From Bacillota bacterium (GTDB lineage: Bacteria; Bacillota; Clostridia; Acetivibrionales; DTU013), in contig JAEXNT010000012.1 in the NCBI GenBank assembly GCA_023439545.1, positions 1 to 14,182 on the forward strand: a stretch of 14,182 nt of DNA, in the 5' to 3' direction. Both the position numbers and the translations under genes were made by a program. The notes beneath the pieces were generated by a model that was given only the letters and a program-made list of their open reading frames with translations, was not told where the DNA came from and ran no database searches. Positions 1 to 7,180 of this stretch are shown piece after piece (positions within the stretch are counted from its first letter, which is position 1; each line of letters starts with the position of its first letter).

Positions 1-174
1 CACCATATAAATATAAACGTCCTTGAACGCGTCGTCCTTGAACAGGCGATGAATGACCCCTACAATTACCCTCAGCTGACTATCCGTGTTTCTGGTTATG
101 CGGTCAACTTTATCAGGCTGAGCAGAAAACAGCAGGAAGAAGTCATTGCACGCACCTTCCACTCGGCGATGTAG
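1..174 (+). CDS. pflB: Pyruvate formate-lyase, C-terminal end (partial, 5' end outside window)
   Basis: The first frame is open from base 1 to a TAG at 172-174 and gives 57 residues. They contain YPQLTIRVSGYAVNF, the glycine-radical motif of pyruvate formate-lyase; the Gly of RVSGYAV is the residue that carries the radical. The sequence then ends in a typical tail (EEVIARTFHSAM), so the C-terminus is intact. Pyruvate formate-lyase splits pyruvate and CoA into acetyl-CoA and formate in the cytoplasm of fermenting cells. The activating enzyme gene pflA, often immediately downstream, is not present; the next gene is convergent. The family call is very secure; other glycine-radical enzymes usually differ in the residues around the Gly. 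Confidence 0.95.
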   Translation, partial: HHININVLERVVLEQAMNDPYNYPQLTIRVSGYAVNFIRLSRKQQEEVIARTFHSAM

Positions 175-189
175 GGTGAATGTAAATAA

Positions 190-253
190 TACGGCGCCTG
201 TTTTGCGGGTGTATCATTCCATGATACATGCAGTAAAAACATAGGTGCCGTTA
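190..253. terminator. Nested inverted repeats between convergent pflB and GNAT gene, possible bidirectional terminator
   Basis: An outer 9-bp stem pairs 191-199 (ACGGCGCCT) with 243-251 (AGGTGCCGT), with one G-T pair. Inside it sits a perfect 8-bp hairpin, 210-217 (TGTATCAT) with 221-228 (ATGATACA), loop TCC. The position between two convergent genes suits a terminator for either strand. No clean T-run follows on the plus side (GTTATATTGT), so this is only a structural candidate. Confidence 0.4.
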
Positions 254-320
254 TATTGTGGGTTTACTAAAACAAGCAACTGTTACATTTCCGGTTTAGT
301 GACAAGTTATGCTGTTTTTG

Positions 321-749
321 TCACAGATCCTTAGTGAAAAGATATGCCCTTTTTTCGAAACCTATTTTCTCATAAAACTTATGGGCTCTTTCACGAGGAA
401 AGCCCGAATCCAGTTCCAGCTTTTTGCATCCCAATGCCTTAGCTGTTTCAAAGGCTTTGTCAAAGATGCATTTGCCTATCCCCCTGCCCCTGCAGGCTTC
501 ATCCACTATCATAGCATAGCAGTATGCTATATGACCTTCCTGCCAGAAATTGTTGACGATCGCAAGTGCGCAGAAACCAATCACTCTACCGCTATCCTCA
601 GCGCATATGTATTTGTCATTCTCCGACTGTATGCCACGTTCAAAGACAGTCAGCATATCCTCCTGATGCAGTTCCCTATTGGGCCACAGCTGGCCGAACA
701 AGGCCATTACATCGTCAAAATCCCCGGCCTTTGCTTCTCTTATTTCCAT
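321..749 (-). CDS. GNAT family N-acetyltransferase
   Basis: This is a 142-residue single-domain protein of the Gcn5-related N-acetyltransferase fold, which moves an acetyl group from acetyl-CoA to an amine. The acetyl-CoA pyrophosphate-binding motif is visible as CRGRGIG at about residues 85-91, after the beta-4 strand AYCYAMIVDE. The C-terminal FYEKIGFEKR segment is typical of motif B. The start is ATG 749 (MEIREAKAGD), 19 bases after the flavin reductase stop, so the two are probably co-transcribed. The ribosome site is weak (an AAGGGGA 13 bases upstream or GAG nearer the start). The substrate cannot be told from sequence; small-molecule, antibiotic and protein N-terminus acetylation are all possible. 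Confidence 0.88.
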   Translation of the reverse strand: MEIREAKAGDFDDVMALFGQLWPNRELHQEDMLTVFERGIQSENDKYICAEDSGRVIGFCALAIVNNFWQEGHIAYCYAMIVDEACRGRGIGKCIFDKAFETAKALGCKKLELDSGFPRERAHKFYEKIGFEKRAYLFTKDL

Positions 750-768
750 ACTCGCTCAAGTATCCCCT

Positions 769-1347
769 TTACCTTTTTATCCCCTTCTTCTTCGCCACGG
801 AATAGCCGAAGAAGCCGAGCTCCTTGCCCAGACTCCAGTACTTGCCGTGCGAATAGCATATGAGGTCCGCCTTTTCCATGACAAGCTTCCCCTTGTCGTC
901 CAGCAGCGACTCATCAGTGTCGACGGCCACTATCTCGGCTATGAAAATATCATGGCTGCCCAGTTCGATGATGTTTCTGACGACACATTCCAGCGATACC
1001 GGGCTCTCTTTAATGATCGGCACGTCGATTGCAGAAGCCTTCTCCGGCGTCAAGCCTGCCAGTTCGAATTTATCAGTGTCCCTCCCGGATTTGACTCCGC
1101 AAAGATCAGTTGCCCTTACAAGCTTCTGTGTGGTCAGATTTACTGCAAACTGTCCCCTATCCTTTATAAGGTCATGCGAATATCTTTCCTTTCGCACTGA
1201 AATGGAAAGCATCGGCGGCTCCGAATTGGTGGTGCCGGCCCATCCAACCGTTATTATATTGGGCTTTCCCGAGGCATCCGCGCACGTCACCATGACGACC
1301 GGTACGGGATTGAGCATTGTAGACGGTTTCCAAACCTGTTTTGCCAT
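769..1347 (-). CDS. Flavin reductase family protein (FMN-binding split barrel)
   Basis: The 192-residue protein matches the flavin reductase-like family. The N-terminal region has the pattern PVPVVMVTCADASGKPNIIT followed by VGWAGTTNSEPPMLSISVR, the FMN-contacting strands of this fold. Then come HDLIKDRGQFAVNL and LELGSHDIFIAEIV-like segments; here the latter reads IIELGSHDIFIAEIVAV. Relatives include flavoredoxin and NAD(P)H:FMN oxidoreductases of anaerobes; some shuttle electrons and others supply reduced flavin. The start ATG 1347 has a good AAAGGAGT site about 10 bases upstream. It is probably the first gene of a two-gene unit with the acetyltransferase. The physiological partner is unknown. 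Confidence 0.9.
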   Translation of the reverse strand: MAKQVWKPSTMLNPVPVVMVTCADASGKPNIITVGWAGTTNSEPPMLSISVRKERYSHDLIKDRGQFAVNLTTQKLVRATDLCGVKSGRDTDKFELAGLTPEKASAIDVPIIKESPVSLECVVRNIIELGSHDIFIAEIVAVDTDESLLDDKGKLVMEKADLICYSHGKYWSLGKELGFFGYSVAKKKGIKR

Positions 1348-1377
1348 ATTGCAGTTACTCCTTTACCATATTTTGAT

Positions 1378-1408
1378 ATCATACCGGAAATTTAATTATT
1401 TATATCAA
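1378..1408 (-). promoter_or_regulatory. Weak candidate promoter for flavin reductase gene
   Basis: On the minus strand TTGATA (1403-1408) and TATGAT (1378-1383) are separated by 19 bases, longer than ideal. The -35 overlaps the T-tract of the terminator just upstream. It is the best sigma-A-like pair ahead of the start at 1347. Confidence 0.3.
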
Positions 1409-1470
1409 AAAAAACTCGCCGTGTCAATCCGAAATACCAGTCGTCAACACGGCGAGTTATATTTTTTTAT
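1406..1470 (-). terminator. Strong hairpin terminator downstream of the ABC permease gene, possibly bidirectional
   Basis: A perfect 12-bp stem pairs AACTCGCCGTGT (1413-1424) with ACACGGCGAGTT (1447-1458). On the minus strand the second arm runs straight into a run of eight T (GAGTTTTTTTTGA), as expected for an intrinsic terminator of the ABC transporter unit ending at 1488. The plus side also carries a T-rich tract (1461-1468), so it could stop transcription from either side. The loop is long (22 bases). Confidence 0.75.
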
Positions 1471-1487
1471 TTTCTGATCCGTATTAC

Positions 1488-3158
1488 TTATGCTTCCATT
1501 TCACGGTATTTTCTTTCAGCTATCGAATAAAGCGCAAGCAGTGATAATACGCCCAGAATGATCGATACTACGCTAACCGCTATCAGTATCAGCACTATGG
1601 GAAGTCCTGCCAGCAGCATTATTACAGCGATAGCGCCCAGCAGCAGCAGTATCAGTATCGAAAGCAGCATGCCCAATACGCCGTTCATATTCTGCTTGAT
1701 TGCTTCCTGTTCGCTGTTCCATATGAGCTTAGGGTGGAAAACGTCCAACAGCAGGCTCAGTGCCACCATCGGTACGGAAGCGATCAATCCGACTACGACC
1801 GCGCCGATAACCCAGAGTACCGGCAATTTTAAGAACGCAACCATAATGACTCCTGTCGTGACGACTCCGAGAGCAGACGCCAGCATACTTACGATAAGCT
1901 TTGAATTGACCTGCTGTCTGGCAGATACGGGTATCATCTTGGTTATCCATATGGTCTGGCCTTCCCTCGAAAGGGATGTGGAAGCTACAAGATTCATACC
2001 CGAAGTGAACAGCATGAGCCCCAGCCCTCCCAGCAGTACATACGGCATTATGGAAGGATCGCTGATCTGTTTGAACATCTCGATTATTTCAGGGTCGCTT
2101 CCCCTGATCATGAACATGGTAATTACTATAATAGGTCCCACGACAACGCCGGCAAGCCCGTTCAGAAGATATATAGGCGTTCTGACGAGCAGCTTCCATT
2201 CCCTCCCAGCCATTGCGAACACAGGGTTTGAGACCTTTTCATACTGTTTGTCCATCTGCTCTGTCGTAAGGCTTTTCTTCTTCCTGCTGACTTCCTGGCC
2301 GGCCAGCAGCGCCTTGTAAAACACCAGATTGGAAAGCCACAGCAGCAGGGCAAACAAAAGTACGCACGTGCCGACAAATAAGATAAGGTAACCGAGCCCC
2401 GACAGTCCGTTCTCGGACAGCGCCCTTGTAGCCCATATGCTCGGAGGAAATCTGCTGCCTATCATGTCGACAAACCCAGAGTTGACATAATTCTGTATCT
2501 CTTCAGTGGTCTTGGGGACCTTCTGCACGATCATATTTATGCCAACCCCGGCGAAAAGCGCAAGCAGTCCGCCCACAACAGCCAGCAAATCCTTATATCT
2601 CCTTAGGTTTACGAAACGCATCAGCACCACGATCAGAAGCGATGCGACCGTCAGCGGCAGCACCGGTACGGCTGCCAGCAATACAAGGCCTTTGAGCCAG
2701 TACAGTATCCCCTGTGACGTCCCGATGCCGTAAATAATGATCGGCGGCAGCAATATCGGCATTGAGGTCAGATACTCGTTGATCATTACGACCGCAAATT
2801 TTCCGCCTATTACTTCATAAGGTTTCAGCGGCAGAGGCACATAAGTTTCAAGGTCTTTAGAGAAATAAAATGTGCCCATGATATAAAACAGGCCGAAGAT
2901 AAGGATCACTATCTGTGAGAACATGAAGGCAATCGTCAGTATCATCTCCGGCTGCTTCGTTACAGTACCGGCTGCGAACAAAGCCAGCATCATCGCCGTA
3001 TACAGTACCAGCAGCGGCAGCAGCGACACTAAAATGACTGCGCCTATCAGTATAGGTTCCCACGTTTTCTTCTTTTCACGTGTAAAACGGTATTTCAGGG
3101 CTGAAAAGCCATAATTGACATTCAGCTGCATTTTTAAAAAGGCATTGAACGGTTTCAT
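1488..3158 (-). CDS. ABC-2 type transporter, permease subunit
   Basis: This 556-residue, very hydrophobic protein has about 12 likely membrane segments. The first is near residues 36-62 (LIGAVILVSLLPLLVLYTAM), and two long ones fill the C-terminal 60 residues. A charged cytoplasmic stretch lies around residues 290-320 (SRKKKSLTTEQMDKQYEKV). The start ATG overlaps the stop of the ATPase gene by four bases (ATGA), which indicates translational coupling and a joint exporter. It resembles large clostridial and bacillar ABC-2 permeases of unknown substrate. The length allows one chain to form the membrane domain alone or as a homodimer. A candidate terminator follows directly. Permease function is secure; the substrate is not identifiable. 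Confidence 0.85.
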   Translation of the reverse strand: MKPFNAFLKMQLNVNYGFSALKYRFTREKKKTWEPILIGAVILVSLLPLLVLYTAMMLALFAAGTVTKQPEMILTIAFMFSQIVILIFGLFYIMGTFYFSKDLETYVPLPLKPYEVIGGKFAVVMINEYLTSMPILLPPIIIYGIGTSQGILYWLKGLVLLAAVPVLPLTVASLLIVVLMRFVNLRRYKDLLAVVGGLLALFAGVGINMIVQKVPKTTEEIQNYVNSGFVDMIGSRFPPSIWATRALSENGLSGLGYLILFVGTCVLLFALLLWLSNLVFYKALLAGQEVSRKKKSLTTEQMDKQYEKVSNPVFAMAGREWKLLVRTPIYLLNGLAGVVVGPIIVITMFMIRGSDPEIIEMFKQISDPSIMPYVLLGGLGLMLFTSGMNLVASTSLSREGQTIWITKMIPVSARQQVNSKLIVSMLASALGVVTTGVIMVAFLKLPVLWVIGAVVVGLIASVPMVALSLLLDVFHPKLIWNSEQEAIKQNMNGVLGMLLSILILLLLGAIAVIMLLAGLPIVLILIAVSVVSIILGVLSLLALYSIAERKYREMEA

Positions 3159-3877
3159 TGTTCAGTCAACTCCAAAAAGATATTTTCGAGAGAATCCTTA
3201 TTATCGCCGTGCCTGAGTTCATCCAGAGTGCCGATCGCGACAAGCTTGCCCTTGTTTATGATACCGATCCTGTCGCAAAGCTTTTCAGCGACTTCCAGTA
3301 TATGTGTTGAAAAAAACACCGTATTGCCCTTGTCACAGTGCTCTCTCATCTGGGTTTTCAGGAGGTGCGCCGATTTAGGGTCGAGACCGACCATCGGCTC
3401 GTCGAGTATCCAAACGGCCGGGTCGTGTATCAGTGCGCCAGTAAGCGCTATTTTCTGCTTCATACCGTGAGAATAGCTTTTTATCAGATCCGAAGCCGCA
3501 TCCTTCAATTCGAACATATCCAGAAAATATTCGACCCTTTGCTTGCGCAGGTCGGCGGGTACCTGATAAACGTCGGCCATGAAATTAAGGTATTCCGTAC
3601 CCGTAAGCCTTTCATAAAGGTTCGGACTGTCCGGCACATACCCTATTTTTCTCTTTGCTCCCAAAGGATCCTTCCTTATATCTGTTCCGTCGATCATGAC
3701 CGCACCGTTGTCCGGGTTCAGAAGGCCTACTATCATTTTTATCGTAGTAGTCTTACCGGCGCCGTTCGGTCCGAGAAAGCCGAATATTTCACCCCTGTTC
3801 ACCTTCAGGTCGAGGTTGTCCACGGCCTTGACAGATCCCTTGTTATAGCTTTTTGAAATGTTTTGTATATTTATCAT
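3155..3877 (-). CDS. ABC transporter ATP-binding protein
   Basis: This is the cytoplasmic ATPase driving the permease encoded next. With the start at ATG 3877 it has 240 residues. Walker A is GPNGAGKTT (residues 36-44), the signature region reads SYSHGMKQKIAL, Walker B is VWILDEP followed by MVGLDP, and the switch histidine lies in FFSTHILE. This is the layout of ABC-2 exporter ATPases. The frame is open further upstream to 3949, but the strong GGGAGGAG site six bases before 3877 and the conserved N-terminus MINIQNISKSY support the shorter form. It ends in a 4-base overlap with the permease start. The direction is probably export, judging from the subfamily and the absence of a binding protein. 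Confidence 0.93.
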   Translation of the reverse strand: MINIQNISKSYNKGSVKAVDNLDLKVNRGEIFGFLGPNGAGKTTTIKMIVGLLNPDNGAVMIDGTDIRKDPLGAKRKIGYVPDSPNLYERLTGTEYLNFMADVYQVPADLRKQRVEYFLDMFELKDAASDLIKSYSHGMKQKIALTGALIHDPAVWILDEPMVGLDPKSAHLLKTQMREHCDKGNTVFFSTHILEVAEKLCDRIGIINKGKLVAIGTLDELRHGDNKDSLENIFLELTEQ

Positions 3878-3947
3878 AATGCTCCTCCCGTAAATTGATC
3901 GATGTACGGCAATACTAAAATCGCCGGGTGTTTTAACATATTCAAAC

Positions 3948-3977
3948 ATTATACGATCCGGTCTAAGAAAAAGTTAA
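3948..3977 (-). promoter_or_regulatory. Candidate sigma-A promoter of the ABC transporter genes
   Basis: On the minus strand there is a perfect TATAAT (3948-3953). A poor -35, TTAACT (3972-3977), lies 18 bases upstream. It sits in the short gap after the LCP gene stop at 3993, and the predicted transcript would start near 3941, leaving a leader of about 65 bases before the ATG at 3877. Confidence 0.5.
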
Positions 3978-3992
3978 ATAAATTTTAAACAA

Positions 3993-5063
3993 TTATTCGA
4001 CTACCAGATAAGCGGAACCATCCACCCGTATCTGTTCCTCACTGTTTATGTTGACCGGAATTATTTCATATCCGTCCGAAATAATGTTCGACGCTATACC
4101 CATATATGACTGGAGTAGATCGCCGAGTCCTACGCTATGCTGGATATTCTTTCCCAGAATGCTGATTATGCCCGGTATCTTGCCTATGTTCCTGATATTC
4201 CCCTTCTGCTTTATCAACTGCTGAAGAAAATCGAGCTGGTTTTTTTTACGCTGTTGATCCCCTATCTGCATCATTGTGCCGTCTGCCCTGTAGCCCTGTC
4301 TGAACCTTACGAAGCCCTCGGCGTCTTCGCCGTCCAGAAGCCTGCTTCCCTTTGGTATATGTATGTAAAGATCCTGCGTAGGGTCTTCGTAGTCCATATC
4401 GTAAGGAACATACATTTTTACTCCTCCGAGATAATCCACCAGTTCCCTGAAGCCTTCCGTATTTATCTTTATATAATCGTCAGGTATGATCCCGAACTTT
4501 TCTCCTATCACATCCGCAAGAAAGCTTATCGGGCCAGAATCGAACCTGCCCTCATACTCCATGAGCTTTCCAATATGATGGGCATAGTTTATCTTATAAA
4601 CGCCGGGTACATGAGAAAGAGCTGCATTATCAAGTTTCGACAATATATCCTCGTTGTATTCGATGTAAGTATCTCTTGGGATCATTATCAGTTTAACCGT
4701 TTTATTTTTGCTGTCGATACTGGCAATGCCGATCGTGTCATAAAGGTTGCTGACCTTATCCTGACCGATGATGAGAACGTTTTTGGTCCCTTCGTCAGTA
4801 AGCTTCTGCGAATAGGGCCTGCCTACGGTGATAGTATCCTTTTCGATCTGGGCGTCAGCCTGTCCGGAGGGCAAGGCTGACCCGTTCTGATTTCCGTCTT
4901 CACCCGGATTTTGCCTGAGCGTTCCCTGCTCAGCCGCTTCCGGTTTTCCGGATTGCCCGGTCTTTGTCCTGAGCACGCCCGTTTCGCAGGCAACCATCAG
5001 GAGAATGATCCCGATCAGGGAAAAAATGCATATCCATATAAGTATTTTACGATTAGCTGTCAT
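3993..5063 (-). CDS. LytR-CpsA-Psr (LCP) family protein
   Basis: LCP proteins are membrane-anchored, extracellular-facing phosphotransferases that attach undecaprenyl-linked glycopolymers (teichoic acids, capsule) to peptidoglycan. With the start at ATG 5063 the protein has 356 residues. There is a membrane segment at residues 7-25, and a low-complexity linker rich in G, Q, N and E runs to about residue 90. The LCP domain then opens with NVLIIGQDK and continues through YDTIGIASID and MIPRDTYIEY, and later has INTEGFRELVDYLGGV, LLDGEDAEGFVRFRQGYR and DQQRKKNQL, the last holding the conserved Arg. The frame is open to ATG 5099, but GGAG about 9 bases before 5063 makes that start better. LMVAC ahead of Cys26 resembles a lipobox but is imperfect. 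A promoter lies upstream at 5134-5162. Confidence 0.88.
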   Translation of the reverse strand: MTANRKILIWICIFSLIGIILLMVACETGVLRTKTGQSGKPEAAEQGTLRQNPGEDGNQNGSALPSGQADAQIEKDTITVGRPYSQKLTDEGTKNVLIIGQDKVSNLYDTIGIASIDSKNKTVKLIMIPRDTYIEYNEDILSKLDNAALSHVPGVYKINYAHHIGKLMEYEGRFDSGPISFLADVIGEKFGIIPDDYIKINTEGFRELVDYLGGVKMYVPYDMDYEDPTQDLYIHIPKGSRLLDGEDAEGFVRFRQGYRADGTMMQIGDQQRKKNQLDFLQQLIKQKGNIRNIGKIPGIISILGKNIQHSVGLGDLLQSYMGIASNIISDGYEIIPVNINSEEQIRVDGSAYLVVE

Positions 5064-5133
5064 AGGATCATCTCCGCAGAACCCTGTAAAATTAGGCATA
5101 ACTTACCAAAATGCGCATTACGTATACCATTAT

Positions 5134-5162
5134 ATTATATATGTGTTTATCATTCTATTCAA
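5134..5162 (-). promoter_or_regulatory. Sigma-A promoter of the LCP gene
   Basis: The minus strand reads TTGAAT (5157-5162), 17 bases, TATAAT (5134-5139): a perfect -10 at optimal spacing. The start site would fall near 5127, upstream of the ATG at 5063. Confidence 0.65.
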
Positions 5163-5240
5163 TTTATAATTGTTAAAAATTTGTAAAAGCGCTTCTGTAT
5201 CAGGTCGGATAAGCAAATTTTACAGCTTGTATCGTTGTAA

Positions 5241-5265
5241 ACAGGCTATAGACAGCATAGCCTGT
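5241..5265. repeat. Perfect 9-bp inverted repeat in the 5100-5410 gene-free stretch
   Basis: ACAGGCTAT (5241-5249) pairs with ATAGCCTGT (5257-5265) around a 7-base loop. No T-run follows on either strand, so it is not an obvious intrinsic terminator. It lies about 80 bases upstream of the LCP -35 box. The remaining gene-free bases here (5163-5240 and 5266-5317) hold nothing I can interpret beyond a possible 23-codon minus-strand ORF (5220-5291) that I do not trust. Confidence 0.4.
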
Positions 5266-5317
5266 AATGCTCCTTCACATGCTGCGAACATCTGCTTGAC
5301 CCCACCTTTCTACCTCC

Positions 5318-5354
5318 ATATATAAAACCGGCGGGCATCTTACGATACCCGCCG
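5318..5354 (-). terminator. Intrinsic terminator of the hydrogenase operon
   Basis: About 57 bases after the hydA stop (minus strand) CGGCGGG (5348-5354 read in reverse) pairs with CCCGCCG (5329-5335 in reverse). The stem is extended past one mismatch by ATC/GAT. The second arm is followed by GGTTTTATATAT, a short T-rich tract. GC-rich stem plus T-tract after the last gene of the operon fits a Rho-independent terminator. Confidence 0.7.
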
Positions 5355-5410
5355 TCAAGAAACATTTCAATATTTTACTTTATACACACCCAACTATTGT
5401 CGATGAGCCA

Positions 5411-7165
5411 TTATTCCTCGGGATAGTTCGCTCTCGCGGCATAATGCGTGTGCAGCAGTTCATGGGCCTTATGGCTTCCCGGATGGCCGAAATACTCGTC
5501 ATACATCTTTTTAACCGCAGGATTGTCCTGTGACTTTCTCATGGGCAGGCTTTCGTCTTCTTCATATATCGCTTTGGCCCTTTCAGAACGCAGGTCGATC
5601 CAGCTTCTAACCTGTGACGGCTGGATAGGCTGTCCGCCTCCAGTTACGCAGCCGCCGGGGCAGGCCATTACTTCAACGAAATGGTATTGCGCTTCGCCGC
5701 TCTTCATCCTGTCGAGCAGTTTGCGGGCATTCCCCGTACCATGGACGACAGCGGCCTTGATTTTCATACCGGCAGCCTCTACGGTCGCTTCCTTGATCCC
5801 GTCAACACCTCTTACCGCCTCGAACTCCAGCTTTTCGAGCGGTTTGCCTTCGAGCAGCTCTACCAGGTATCTCAATGCGGCTTCCATTACCCCGCCCGTC
5901 GCGCCGAATATGACTGCCGCGCCTGAGGCTTCTCCCATAGGATCGTCGAAATGCCTTTCAGGCAGCTCGGTGAAATCTATGCCGGCTTCCCTTATCATCC
6001 TTGCAAGCTCCCTGGTGGTCAGTACTACGTCTACGTCCTGGCAGCCCGAGGAAGACATTTCGGGACGCTGTACCTCAAACTTCTTTGCGGTACAGGGCAT
6101 GATCGAAACTACGAATATTTTCGCAGGATCGATACCCATCTTCTCAGCATAATAGGATTTCAATACCGCTCCGAACATTTCGTGCGGCGATTTGCAGGTC
6201 GAAAGATTTTCCAGGAATTCAGGATAGTTATGTTCGCAGAACTTGATCCAGCCCGGGCTGCAGGAGGTAATTACAGGCAGCCTTCCGCCGTTCTTTATCC
6301 TGTTTACGACCTCGGTTACCTCTTCCATAATGGTCAGATCCGCTGCCGTATCTGTATCGAACACCTTTTTGAAGCCCAGGCGCCTGAGAGCCGCAATCAT
6401 ATTACTAGTGACCCTTGTTCCAATAGGCATCCCGAACTCTTCTCCAAGTGCTACACGTACAGCCGGGGCTGTTTGGACGACCACATGCAGATCCTGATTT
6501 GCAAGCGCTTCCCATACCTTGTCGGTGTCATCCTTTTCTCTCAAAGCGCCTACAGGGCATACGGTTATACACTGGCCGCAATTGATGCAGGGCACGTCTG
6601 CGAGAGATTTATTGAAGGCCGATCCTACTATCGTCTTAAAGCCTCTCTCATTGGTATCGATAACGCCGACCTTCTGGACGTTCTTGCACATGTTTACGCA
6701 GCGTCTGCATAATATGCATTTATTTGGATCCCTTACTATGGAAGGGGACAGCTCGTCTATCGGATGGTTTATCCTCTCGCCTTCGAAGCGCACATCCTTG
6801 ATATTTAGCTCTTCTGCAAGCTTCTGCAGTTCGCAGCTTCTGCTTCTGACACAGGTGAGGCACTTCTTGTCATGATTGGAAAGTATAAGCTCCAGCGTTA
6901 CCTTCCTGGCTTCCCTGACCCTGGGCGTCTGCGTGTATATTTCAAGTCCTTCCGAAACGGGATATACACATGCAGCCTGTAGGCTTCTTGCTCCCTTGAT
7001 CTCGACAACGCACATCCTGCAGGCGCCTATTTCATTGATATCCTTTAAGAAGCAAAGGGTCGGGATATCGATGTTGGCGTATCTTGCAGCTTCCAGAACG
7101 GTATAATTCTTCGGAACCTGAATTTTTCGCGTGTCTATCGTAATATTGACCATTTCCATATCCAT
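5411..7165 (-). CDS. hydA: [FeFe] hydrogenase catalytic subunit HydA (HndD type)
   Basis: This cytoplasmic subunit reduces protons or oxidises H2 at the H-cluster; in HydABC complexes the electrons come from NAD(P)H and ferredoxin together. The 584 residues carry, in order, a 2Fe-2S domain (Cys38, 49, 52, 66), a His-Cys 4Fe-4S motif (His98, Cys102, 105, 111), two 4Fe-4S clusters (Cys150/153/156/160 and 193/196/199/203), and the H-cluster domain. The last has L1 TSCSPGW (300-306), L2 MPCTAKKFE (356-364) and L3 EVMACPGGCVTGGGQP (498-513), with Cys358, 502 and 506. A C-terminal small-subunit-like tail ends in HELLHTHY. L1 has Ser where the standard TSCCPxW has its second Cys. Start ATG 7165 follows AAGGGGGG by 9 bases; two more in-frame ATGs follow closely. 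It lies 15 bases after hydB, last in the operon. Confidence 0.96.
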   Translation of the reverse strand: MDMEMVNITIDTRKIQVPKNYTVLEAARYANIDIPTLCFLKDINEIGACRMCVVEIKGARSLQAACVYPVSEGLEIYTQTPRVREARKVTLELILSNHDKKCLTCVRSRSCELQKLAEELNIKDVRFEGERINHPIDELSPSIVRDPNKCILCRRCVNMCKNVQKVGVIDTNERGFKTIVGSAFNKSLADVPCINCGQCITVCPVGALREKDDTDKVWEALANQDLHVVVQTAPAVRVALGEEFGMPIGTRVTSNMIAALRRLGFKKVFDTDTAADLTIMEEVTEVVNRIKNGGRLPVITSCSPGWIKFCEHNYPEFLENLSTCKSPHEMFGAVLKSYYAEKMGIDPAKIFVVSIMPCTAKKFEVQRPEMSSSGCQDVDVVLTTRELARMIREAGIDFTELPERHFDDPMGEASGAAVIFGATGGVMEAALRYLVELLEGKPLEKLEFEAVRGVDGIKEATVEAAGMKIKAAVVHGTGNARKLLDRMKSGEAQYHFVEVMACPGGCVTGGGQPIQPSQVRSWIDLRSERAKAIYEEDESLPMRKSQDNPAVKKMYDEYFGHPGSHKAHELLHTHYAARANYPEE

Positions 7166-7180
7166 ATCTTAATTCCCCCC

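Noticed and set aside
679..1477. Plus-strand open frames of 173 and 205 codons across the flavin reductase gene
   Set aside because: They run antisense to a conserved, recognisable protein with its own ribosome site and show no family features.
5165..5190. TTGTTAA-AAAT-TTGTAAA near the LCP promoter as a Rex site
   Set aside because: Only one half-site matches; the other half is 4/7 in an A/T-rich region.
5220..5291. Minus-strand 23-codon ORF (starts MFAACEGALQ) with an AGGTGGGG-like site, after the hydA terminator
   Set aside because: Very short, downstream of a terminator, contains the inverted repeat, and matches no family I recognise; chance is more likely.
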